A stretch of 64,000 nucleotides of DNA from Diplolepis rosae (taxonomy: Eukaryota; Arthropoda; Insecta; Hymenoptera; Diplolepididae). The notes under the pieces are model-generated. The model saw only the letters and a program-made list of their open reading frames with translations, was not told the origin of the DNA and searched no databases. Position numbers and translations under genes: made by a program. Within the stretch, counting starts at the first letter, position 1. Every line of letters begins with the position of its first letter. The stretch is from the NCBI GenBank assembly GCA_030998225.1, contig JAPYXD010000753.1:4092001-4156000 (forward strand), written 5' to 3'. Positions 32,300-42,762 of this stretch are shown in pieces.

Positions 32300-33239
32300 A
32301 GTTCCAGTTCAAATATATTATATAATTCCAAACTGAAATAATTCTCACTTGAAAATAAATCAAGACACAATTCCAATTTCAAGGTCACGACGCGTAACGT
32401 CTAAACTTACTGAAAACCCACTCTCAAATTCACTATATAATTTTCCAAGCACCTTTTTAATTCTTCATCCTCGACGTCATAGTCCCGACAATCAGCTGTC
32501 TGTACCAAGGTCTAAGATCACGTCAACTGGAAAACCCTGGCGAACCAAAAACCGGAAACGGGACCGGAAACTCACAACCAGAATAGTTAGCGATTCTAAA
32601 AACAGCAAAAGGCCCCGACTCAAAAAATCACTTCAAAATCCTCCGAATGGAAAAACAAGTCTAATATCTCCGATTTGTAAAATTCAGTAGTGAATAAAGC
32701 TCTTAACGGGTAAAATGTCAATTGAGCAAAAGCTCTCGTGAAAGGAAAAGGGACTTTTGCATAAAGGCAGTTGCGACAAGACTGAGGTGTTCTTTTTTTT
32801 ATGAAGACGAACGAACCGGTGTAAAGTGGCGACGAGAATGCATCGCGATGTCGCGAACAAAGAGAGGGACGGACGTGTAGTAAAAATGACTAGCGCCCGG
32901 CCAGCTAGCTAGCCTGCTTATGGGAGCTTTCGCCTTCCCAACCAGCACCCCTTGTGGTGCCTCAAACCAGACGATTCGATCGATATTACTGCTCCTGTGA
33001 AACCTTGCACTCTCCTCCTCCGGTCTTCCTACCTCTCAAACCGCGCATCCACCCCTGGCAGCGTCCTGCGAATCTTCTTCTCACACTCCTTTTATCGGCA
33101 TTTCTTTCGAGCGTCTGGACCAGCTTTCTGCATCTTTCCACGCGCCTCTACCATTTACGAAATTCATCGAAAGAGAAGTCCATGCTTGACGAGAATTATC
33201 GATCGAGGTTTGGAATTTTGATTGGTAAAAAAGTCCAGC
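32300..33239. other. GC-richer, CpG-containing stretch, function unknown
   Basis: From about 32800 to 33200 the sequence is clearly richer in GC and CpG than its surroundings (for example GCATCGCGATGTCGCGAACA). Two overlapping plus-strand frames (32952-33247) stay open in different phases, which reflects few AT-rich stops rather than coding. It could be a promoter or first exon for the SLC6 gene (minus strand) or for an unseen gene; neither is shown. Confidence 0.35.
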
Positions 33240-34290
33240 CTGTTTGAAATGCCAGATAGGATATAATAGAGCCCGGATAAGGTCCGATTAGATACTGGAT
33301 AGACTTTGTTTCTGCGTCTATCCGGGCGCTGTCTAGGTACTTATTTCGTGTACGGAAATTATACGAGTCTATCCGGGACTTGAAATATGAATTTATTTTC
33401 TTTAAAGTCGAAATGGGCACCGATCCTGATCCACCCGGGATTATCCGGGACACAGAGATAGAAATTTATTCTCTTCAAAGTCAAAATGAGGATTGATCCG
33501 AGCCTATCCGGGTTCTGTTCGTGCGTATTAATACTAAAAAGGACCTACAATGTATACTTGACCGGGTCTATCCGACACCTATCCGGGAAACAGAAATAAA
33601 AATTTATTTTCTTTAAAGTCAAAATTGGCATCGATCCGAGTCTATCCGCGCCCTGTCCAATCGTATTATCACTAAAAAGGTGCCACACTGTATACTTGAT
33701 CGGGTCTATCCGAAACCTATCCAGAACACATAAATAGAGATTTATTTTCTCTAAAGTCAAACCGAACATCATTTCGGACCTATCTGGGACCTATCCGGGA
33801 CGTAGGAATAGAAATTGATTTTTTTCAATCATCGTAAGCATCCACTCGCGTCTATCCTGAACCTGTCTGTGCGTATTATAGCCAGCAAAGAAAGTCCCAA
33901 AATGTATACTTGACTAGGTCTATACGTCCCAGATAAAATCGGATAGGATAAAACACATGGCCCATATAAAACACGGAAAGAGGACGACTAATAACCGTAA
34001 TAAAAATTTGTATAAGACTTCAATAGCAGCAGGATACAGATTTTTGTTTTTGTCCCGATATATATTACCAGTTAGGATCTGATAGGGACCAAATGGACAT
34101 ATTTCTAAGTCCCTAATACATCCCAGTTAGAACTAGATTGAATAAAATACATCACGCGTATAGAACACGAATAGAGACCAGATACAATCCGGAATAAAAA
34201 CCCTCATGAAGTTCCGGATAGACACCAATAGGTGCCATAATATATCCAAGTTTTATCCGCAACCTGTCCGAGATTTTGAGTAGAACAGTA
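33240..34290. repeat. CTATCCGGG-rich tandem array, 138-bp unit
   Basis: The word TTTAAAGTC (or a variant) starts at 33401, 33474, 33612, 33750 and about 33824, with steps of 73, 138, 138 and 74, so full units alternate with ones missing about 64 bp. Units also share GTATACTTGACCGGGTCTAT and GACACAGAAATAGAAATTTA. From about 33930 to 34290 the complementary words GGATAGG and CATATAAAACACGG appear, so the array may be one arm of a larger inverted element. Confidence 0.7.
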
Positions 34291-34299
34291 GGCGTGGCG

Positions 34300-34700
34300 A
34301 AGATTAAAAATTCAAGGCATCTTTTTTTTTAAACGTCTTTGAGAAATGGGACGTCAAGAAGATATTACTCAGACATGGACGTCCTTAAAACGTCTCTGAA
34401 AGTTTTTAATCGGGATGTGTTCATCGGGTTTCTATATGATTAGAATTTAAAAAAAACGAATTTGAAAGAGTTAAAGTGAATTGATGTAAATTTGTGTGTA
34501 TCTTGTTTTATACATTTATGTTTGAGGTTAGAAAAATTGATAACTTTTTTATTTTACATAATACCTTCTTGAAAATTCAGAAAATACTAAAAAAGACAAT
34601 AAAGAGCATCTCTTAATTTCGTTTCAGTAAAAATAAAAAAGTTATCTTATAGCGAATCAAATTAATATACATTTTAGTCACGTGCTCTGCTTGATTCATG
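34300..34700. repeat. GACGTC fragment followed by family C right end
   Basis: GTCTTTGAGAAATGGGACGTC at about 34336-34356 is a family A fragment. CACGTGCTCTGCTTGATTCATGGCC at about 34679-34703 is the right tip of a family C element whose left end was not found. Confidence 0.45.
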
Positions 34701-34935
34701 GCCTCAACGCATTAGCAATGAAAAAACCAAATGAAAATAGATTGTAGAAAATCGCAATTGAAGCGCCTGCGCTGAGTAATCAGCAGATTATTCTATATTT
34801 CAAAGGAAAAGAATCATCCAAATGTCTAGATTTCAAATATACTCACTCGACATGAAAAATAAAAATGGCAAAATAAATTATCCTTTATTTTGTGCAAAAC
34901 ACCATCTCAGGCTCCACAAGCCTCATGATCACTTA

Positions 34936-35328
34936 CCCTGGCGAAAGTATCGGATAGAAATTCATTCCGAGCCAATCAGAACTATTCCGATTCATTCCGA
35001 TATCTGTATCTGAGCCAATGCGAATCATTCCGAACCAATCTGAAAAACGTTTTGTAAGTCGCTTGATAAAAAATGGTAAAAAATCGATCCAAACTAATCC
35101 GATTTAATCGGAGGTAACTATCCGAATGAATCCGAGGTCGGAATGATTCGGATTAATTCTGATTGAAAATTCGGTTTGGAACAATTTGAGCTCTGATTGA
35201 TACGGATTGAAAACTTCGTTTCGGATTGGTTCGGAATGATTCGCATTGGCTTGGGTACAGATATCGGAATGAATCGGAATAGTTCTGATTGACTCGGAAT
35301 GAATTCCAATCCGATACTTTCGCCAGGG
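34936..35328. mobile_element. Family B MITE, intact ends, 393 bp, TA target
   Basis: TA at 34934-34935 and 35329-35330. Left end CCCTGGCGAAAGTATCGGAT and right end ATCCGATACTTTCGCCAGGG are perfect inverted repeats over 20 bp and continue imperfectly inward. This is the best-preserved copy and defines the family. No protein is encoded. Confidence 0.88.
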
Positions 35329-35330
35329 TA

Positions 35331-36350
35331 GTTGTCAAGATTCAGACCAATTTTTAAACAAGACATATTGATCATTTCGACAGATATAACCGTAAAAAGA
35401 TATTTAATCATCCAGTTCTCTCTGGAACGGAGAAAAACTTTCCATCCTATATTTTTTTCTATTCAAAGCGAATCAATTGAAAATGTTTGAAGATTCATTT
35501 TCGAAAGAAAAAGAAAATTGCACTAATAGGTTTCCAAACAGATCAGAAAAATAGGATCTATTTAATAATATTTTTGCAAAAATATTACCACAAGAATAAA
35601 ATACAAATTTAAAAGATTGCTCGAGTACAAAAACATGTAAATAATTAATAAAGAGTGTAATATCTTTAGGTTTAAAGACGTCACCCGTTGCATTTTCAAT
35701 CTAGTTGGGAGGTTGCGTAGATTCGGAGGTTATCAAGTCAAGCTAGGTGAGTGAGAGGGGGAGTTTAGGAGTGGGGATACTAAAATAGGGGATGAAAGGG
35801 ATGAGAGCACGTGAGAGGATAGAAGCGAATGGCAAGGTTGACCTTGATCGGAACCCGGCCGCATCCAAAAGAAAGCCCCATTCCGTATCAGCGATCTTTA
35901 GGCTCGGAATTATCCAATCAATTAATTCTCCATTCCCCTTAATTATCGACTGAATGAATTTAGGTTGACTACTCATCAACGTGTTACATTTCAGATTCAT
36001 ACTTACATCCATAGAGCGGATCTAGAACCAACAATTTCTCACTACCTCCCTGTTGGTCGAGGTGAAGGTCAAGCTAGTTGTAAAACAACCTTAAATCTCA
36101 GCGATCGATGATTTTCACAACAGAAAATGTGCTGTTCATTTTTCGCGTTGCGTAAGATTCCATAATTTCAATCTTTTTCATCACTGCTTATAGAAAATAA
36201 CCTTTGAAAAAGTACATCAAATGGTCCAGTAGATGGATAATTTTTTAATAACTTAACAGAAATTTAATTGCAATTACCGACTTCACTTGAGCCATTTAAA
36301 TAGTCTTAAATATTATTTTTTTTAAAGTATAAAATTAAAAGAATAATTTA
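35331..36350. other. Intergenic DNA, no gene recognised
   Basis: Bases 35690-36060 are less AT-rich and contain a minus-strand frame of 89 codons (36012-35743) that resembles nothing known and lacks clear splice or start context. The rest is AT-rich. Confidence 0.35.
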
Positions 36351-36351
36351 A

Positions 36352-36958
36352 GGGGCTCAACTAGTTTGACCGCCTGAAAAAAGGTGATTTTTATGAATTA
36401 AAAAAAAAAGTATTGCATCAAATGTTTTAAAATGTTGCAGATATATTTGTGCATAAATAATGAATACAAAGTAATGTTTTCAAATGAAAATATTCGATTT
36501 TCAGCAAGTTATCCACCATCTCCTGAGTCTTAAAAGAAAAGTTCTCCCACTGCTGCAGTGATTGTAGCCTTCACAGTGCCTGAAATCAAAAAATCCAAAA
36601 ATTTTATAAACTAGAATATATTTCCTATACAATAACCCTCGGTTGTAAAAAAAAATTAAAATGTAACAAAATGGCAGATTTTTGGAAAAAAAATTAAAAT
36701 TTTTCTCAAAAATCTGATTGTACGGAAAAATAAATACACAATAAGCAAATTTGAAAAATGTAGTTTTGAGAAAAACGTGTTTAAAGATAAAAGTACTGAA
36801 TTCATTGTTATAAATTTTTAAATATCATACCTAGAGCTAATCTGCTATTCCAGGCCCATAAAATCCACCTTCCTCTTCTTCGAAAAGCGCCTGCTGGGCT
36901 GTTAAAGAATGCACAAAAAAAAATCGAAATTTTCAAAATTTCAAACTAGTTGTACCCC
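36352..36958. mobile_element. 607-bp element with GGGGCTCAACTAGTTTGA ends, TTAA target
   Basis: TTAA at 36348-36351 and 36959-36962. Ends GGGGCTCAACTAGTTTGA and TCAAACTAGTTGTACCCC pair over 18 bp with two mismatches. The interior is A-rich and non-coding. Target and end type suit a piggyBac-like non-autonomous element unrelated to family C. Confidence 0.8.
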
Positions 36959-36962
36959 TTAA

Positions 36963-38660
36963 GTAATCTTAGAAACAGAAATTCACATTTTTTTTTGCAA
37001 GTTCCGTTTTTGTAATTTTGCATCATTTCCATAAATACAAGAATTTGATATTTAACAGTTTCGTCAGAAAAAAACCGTAAGAAAGAGGCTTTTCAGAGTA
37101 TCAGAAATCCCATAATAATATTTTTCGAGTTAATGAGTTTCCTCGTCATTTATTCGACTTCACCTGTGGAGTGTTTATAATGGAATTAGCATTAAGAGTT
37201 GTATTTCGAAATGCGTGGGCTTTGTTAAAGCTCGTATACTGGAAATCCCGTTAGATTACGAATTAGAATCTAGGGGTTCTAATTTATATTAGATGTAGGA
37301 TTTTAAGCTTGAAAATTTGCCTAACTTTTAATGCACAGGTAAAGCCAATGAAAAGTCGTTAGTCTAATGTAATTCTCGTTGATTATATAACGTTGCGCAA
37401 AAAAGGTAAAAAATACTTTTTGTAACAGATTAACACTCTGGGGTTTGCTTCAAAAATTTAAAAGGCTTGACTATATATAGGAGCGACATTGATCTAGAAC
37501 TCTAGAAAGATCTAAGCTTTCCTAAAGCCTCTCCTTCGTCATTTAACTACTTCCAGATTGAATATATCTTACGCTCGATGTCTCAAATGATGCCGAGGGT
37601 CTATAAAGTCGACCACCAAAGAGCCTCAAGATATTGGCACAAATAATGTATAGCAGAGCAACGATAGAACACATTCGAGGCTCAAGGGCCGATTTATGTC
37701 TTATCAGCACTTTTCGATCAAATCCTCGATTATCCTACTCAACAACCTAATACTCTATTGCCACTTTTTTACTACAAAGAAATTCATTAAGGCTGTAAGG
37801 ATTTATTGTTTCGAAAAAAATGGGCTACTCAATTTCATTTTCGACCCCTTTTTATAAATCTTTCCTACAACGCAAAAACCGTAAATTATCAGTATTTATA
37901 TATCTAGCAAATTTTTCTATATTATTTAGGAGTGAGATTTTATCTGCTTTTAGGCAATAGAAGATTTTTTTCTTTTCACACTGTCTTTTATTGACATGCG
38001 TATTTTACTAGTACATATTTACACATCACTAGCTCTCTTTTTTGTACAATTAAAATACTTTGCACGAAAACGAAATTTCGACTAGCTCAACTTCCGAACA
38101 AGTAAATTCCTCTCTGGACATTATGTTGCGGAAAAATCTCAATTACATTGCAATATGTTGAAGGTCACATTTATCTATTTTAGGTAGCTAAGAACATTCG
38201 AGCATGATTTTCTCATTCGCTTAATTAATTTTAGGTCATATTCACCTTGAGTTTCAACTTAACTTGTACCGTAAACGATAAATATGTATCATAATACAGT
38301 AATAATTTACGAAGAACCATGAATCACTACTATTTTCATGAATCATCAATAATTTCAAGAAATAAGACACATCTTGCAAGGGAAAATTATACCTGAAACG
38401 AAAATTGAAATGGAAAATAAGAAGTTACCAAAAACAAATGCAAAATTCGTAATTCCTGGTAAAAAAAAAGAACGTTTCCCACTTGCAAGATAAAATCACA
38501 GCAAAGAATCAAGCTCTACTTATTTCTAATCCACGCTTTCAATTACACACACTTTCTTTTTATTTTCTTCTACACTCCATGCATAATCGACTATAAATCA
38601 GGAACCTTGTACTGAAGCAAACTTTGGAATGTGATTGCTTTACAGTTCACAAAATACCAC
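36963..38660. other. Intergenic DNA downstream of Tmem41b, no gene recognised
   Basis: Mostly AT-rich single-copy-looking DNA. The right end should contain the 3' UTR of the Tmem41b homologue (minus strand). No exon or RNA gene could be supported. Confidence 0.4.
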
Positions 38661-38662
38661 AC

Positions 38663-40274
38663 TCATTCAAACTTTTGTTTGAACTTCTGCTTGAAAATTA
38701 CAGGTACGAGAGATAGCAAAGCAAAAATACAGAGAATAATAAAACTAGTCCAGGACCAGGCGTCACTGGATGACGTCAATTTGTTTAAGGTTTGTCCAGC
38801 TTGTATAGCTACAAAAGAAGGCGGAGCTACTCCGAAAAACGTGCCGACCGTGAAAGGTACCATGGGTACTCCTATAACTGGACTTGCTAGATTTATAAAC
38901 CAGTTCGGCAAAAGTGGTGTCATTCTTAAAAACAACATGTAATTTAAAAGATTTCCATGGTGCTTAGTTACTACCACTGCCCATTCTTTAGCTTTTTCGG
39001 GGAAGTACTTGTAGAGGAGTTTTCTTCCCAGTAAAGATGAGAGCAAGTAACATAGTGAGGCTCCCAGGGCACTGCAGGTACATACCAGAAGTAAGGCTAT
39101 CGGGAACGGAAATAAAAATCCAGAGAGGATCGACAGAAATATTGATCCTGGAATTGCGAACGTTTGTAAACTATTGAATAAATATGTAAGGAAATTATTG
39201 AAATTAAAATTTGTTGATTGTGAAAATAAATTACGAAATTTTACAATAATATAGCTATAAATCTAATCTTTAAGTTGTCGATTTCTTTCTATGGATCTGA
39301 AAATATTCTTTTTTTTAAGGATACAATATGTAAGTGATGAAAAGTCCAGCAAGTACTTGAAAATAGTACAAGTCCTTGTATTGTTCAAGAACTCTTCCAA
39401 GATTTTTGGCATCTTCAATATCGAATGGCAGTTTCACATGTTTCCTCTCATTTCTGAAATAATTCAAATACTGAAATCAGAATGTGTTTATTACTTAATG
39501 GAAATGGATTTAATCAATTAAAACTTACTCATTCAATTCAGGAAAACTCATATAAACATAAAATAACGATGACAAAGAGAGCAAAAAGATTACACCAACT
39601 GTTAAAATCGCTCTTTGTGTAGAAATTTCATTTCCTTCCTTCTTTGTTGATTCTGAAAAAAAATACGAATACCTTTGTTATAAATAGCATATATATTGTT
39701 AAAAACTTGACAAAGCAATATCTTTACTTACATTGAAACATTACTAAAGTATGTCGTAATCTAGTATATATATATATACACATTAAAATTACATTAGTCC
39801 ACGTGTCCGATTCCAATACGAATAAGTTTTTCGACACGAAATAAAATAAAATAAAAATTTTGAGGTTATACTAACCATGATCGAGGTAACGAAACATAAG
39901 GTATCATTTAAATTAACATGTAATATCTCTGAAATAATAAAAGTAGTAAAAGAAAATACTAAAAATAGGGAATACAATTTAATAAAATGATTAAATAATA
40001 TGAAAAAATTGGTAACATTGTAGGTTATCTTAGACGACAAAGCAGCTCACACTTAAAAATATATAATTTCTTTTTGTCAATTTTATTGTAGGACATAAAT
40101 TTTCTCTCTCAATTTTCATTAAAAGTCAAATTCTTTCATCAATATGTATAAAGATAAAAACCTTTGTTATTACAAAGAAAAAAATTTTCGAATTTAATTG
40201 AATGGAATGAGATATTTGAACTCATAATTTGTTTTTAGTTCACCTGAATTTTGTGTAACAGTCTTCACACTCAT
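38663..40274 (-). CDS. Tmem41b: TMEM41B / stasimon homologue, complete (4 coding exons)
   Basis: Multi-pass ER membrane protein of the VTT (DedA-like) superfamily; TMEM41B is a phospholipid scramblase needed for autophagosome formation and lipid mobilisation. Exons: 40274-40244, 39652-39529, 39453-39325, 39170-38663, all GT-AG with matching phases, giving 263 aa (human 291, the difference being the short N-terminus). It starts MSVKTVTQNS. A first helix reads AILTVGVIFLLSLSSLFYVY. The conserved block FQVLAGLFITYIFLQTFAIP leads into GSIFLSILSGFLFPFP and GASLCYLLSSLLGRKLLYKY. The VTT signature is seen in FLRMTPLLPNWFINLASPVI and GTFFGVAPPSFVAIQAG. The C-terminus is KQKFKQKFE. Spacing and motifs match TMEM41B better than TMEM41A. 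Nothing suggests damage. Confidence 0.93.
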
Positions 40275-41530
40275 CTCTGCTAACCGTATCCGAGAGTGAA
40301 AATTCACTAATTTTAGATAAATTTCTTGGAATAGAACAAAATCTACGACAAACTACGACTACACAATCACGCGATATGTCAAAGCTTGTGAAAGCTTGTT
40401 AGTTAAAGTGGTTAAAGCAAATCAAGAGCAAATGTCAGCAAATGTATAAAATGATGCAAAACCCCGCAAATCACGCAGAGGCGCTACTATCGCATTATTT
40501 GCGCGCGAATTTACCTACAAATTTGAATTTAAAAGTAAAGTTTTAATAATCCGATTTTTAGTTTTAAATGTTTTCTTGAGAAAGAGTGTCGCTTGAAGAA
40601 TAATAGATAGAGCTATAATAATTATTTAATTAGTTACAACCTTCTATTTCGAAAAAAATGCATGTTAATAGTTTATTCAAAAATATATATAAAGTTAAAT
40701 AATAAATAGTTAAACCAATAAAAACACGCTTAAAATACAATTTCGGTAAACATCAAAGAAATATTATCCCTCTGTCCATCATTAATAAGAAGTCTTGAAA
40801 ATGTTCATCTTTTTTTTCACAATTACTATTGTTGCACGTGTCTATCAACGTTTCGTAACGGATGACAATTAAACGAACATTTCTCGTTATTAACGTGCTC
40901 GTTCAACTCTGACCCTATGAACTCAATATAATAGTAATGCATCCCTTTTAGACTGTCAGACGTTCCATTTCTCAATCGGTATTCGCTATTTTATCGGAAC
41001 TGCCATATTTAATAATCATTTAGTAAAATTTGATAGGCACAAGTTGAAGAAAGTAGAATGGAAATTTATATTTTTTGAATTCCATTGTTATCAACACTTT
41101 GATACGCCTTATAAATTTCAAATATAAGGTTTAAGACAAAAAGGAATAAAGATTATATCTGTCAAAGGTTTTATAATTTTTTTGTAATATCTTTTCATCC
41201 ACTTCTGTAAATTACAATACATTTACATTTGAATTAAGTTTTTTATTAGCATCTCAAAAAATATTTTTAGTCTTGTCTTTTTTTCTCAACTACAAGATTA
41301 ACAACAACATCAAACCACTGATCCATACGATTTTTAACAAGAAAATCAGTGCTATTACCAAACGTAATACAAACGTTTCTATAATATTATTCGAATTACA
41401 AATGGTACTAATTGATAAAGAATTAATTCATCAATTAACATTAAAAATTATAGTAACGAGACGCTTTGTTTTATTAAAATGTTATAAATCATTCCCAAAA
41501 ATATTTACCTAGACGTTTTTGGGACATTTT
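40275..41530. other. Intergenic DNA upstream of Tmem41b
   Basis: The promoter and 5' UTR of Tmem41b should lie at the left edge. The rest is AT-rich with no recognisable gene; the 79-codon frame at 41273-41512 is AT-driven. Confidence 0.4.
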
Positions 41531-41535
41531 ATGAA

Positions 41536-41957
41536 CCACTGACGAAAGTTTCGGAAATGAATTCAATCCGAATGTACCCGATTCATTCCAACATCTGTTT
41601 CTGGACCATTCTGAACCAATCTGAAATTTTTTGAATCTCGTTTGATACAAATCGGTTGAAACTCAATCCGACTAAATCTGAGTTAATCCGAATAAATGCG
41701 AGTTCAAGTTTTATCTGAACCAAATTTTGGATCCGAATCATTCCGATCTCGAATTTAATCTGATTGAAAACTTGGCTCAGATAAACTCGAGTTGGAATTG
41801 ATTCGGATTAAAAACTTGGTCCTAATTCATTCGGATTAGAGTCTTGGATTGAATCGAATTGAGACGGACTGCTTTTCAGTCGGTTTGCATCAAACTATAT
41901 CCAAAATGTTTTCCAGATTGGTTCGGAATGATTCGAAAACAGATTTCAGAATATCTT
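41536..41957. repeat. Family B MITE, right end truncated
   Basis: Left tip CACTGACGAAAGTTTCGG, core TCTCGTTTGATACAAATCG and its complement. At about 41957 it stops abruptly at GACGTC-family sequence (GAGAACGTCTTCTGTC), which continues to about 42060. Confidence 0.6.
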
Positions 41958-42069
41958 GGTTAATGCCAGGGTTTTTGTTGTCCTGAGAACGTCTTCTGTC
42001 TAAAAGACGTTTTTCAGACAAGAAACATCCTCAGGTCAGAAAAAAGCTGATATTAAAATAAATTTAAAA

Positions 42070-42660
42070 ATATTTTATGTCCGCCGTACACCGAAAGTTA
42101 GCCTTTCCAGTGTCGTTTTGCGTGTGGAAAGTTGGTTTTCCAGCACAAGTGCGGTAAAATTTCAAGTGTGCAGAAAATAAACTTTCCGCACGCAAAACGA
42201 CACCGACTCGGCTAACTTTCGGTATGCAGCGAACGAAAATTATCATTCGTATTACGTGCGGAGCGTATTGTTTGTCCACCGTACACCGAAAGTTAGCCTT
42301 TTCGGTGTCATTTTGAGTGCGGAAAGTTGATTTTCTCGTGCTAGGGCGGTAAAATTTTAAGTGTGCAGAAAATAAACTTTCCGCACGCAAAACGACACCG
42401 ACTCGGCTAACTTTCAGTATGCAGCGAACAAAAAACATCATTCGTATTACGTGCAGAACGTATTGTTTGTCCGCCGTCCACCGAAACTTAGCCTTTTCGG
42501 TGTCGTTTTGAGTGCGGAAAGTTGATTTTCTCGCACTAGGGCGGTAAAATTTTAAGTGTGCCGTTCGTGCCACGAACGATATTTTTTGTTCACAGTATAC
42601 CGAAAATTAACCAAGTCGGTGTCGTTTTGCGTGCGGAAAGTTGATTTTCCGCACACTTAA
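42070..42660. repeat. 195-bp tandem repeat with internal inverted arms (3 copies)
   Basis: TCCGCCGTACACCGAAAGTTAGCC-like sequence starts at 42080, 42275 and 42470, exactly 195 apart; a partial fourth unit ends near 42660. Within each unit CGGTGTCGTTTTG.GTGCGG faces CCGCACGCAAAACGACACCG, so each unit folds. Because 195 is a multiple of three, a minus-strand frame (42573-42064) stays open across the array and encodes a repeated peptide; there is no start context or homologue, so it is not called as a gene. Confidence 0.75.
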
Positions 42661-42762
42661 AATTTTACCACATTAGTGCCTTTTTACACTTGATACGAAA
42701 TATACTATATTCATACCCAAAAAAACAGGATTTATATCCCTTGATTTGTTTTTAATCATTTA

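Noticed and set aside
32349..33247. Plus-strand frames of 89-113 codons
   Set aside because: Overlapping frames in different phases, basic low-complexity composition, no splice or domain support.
35743..36012. 89-codon minus-strand frame
   Set aside because: No recognisable domain, no splice partners and no balanced support; left as unannotated.
42064..42573. 169-codon minus-strand frame with a repeated peptide
   Set aside because: Explained by a 195-bp tandem repeat whose period is a multiple of three; no homologue or start context.
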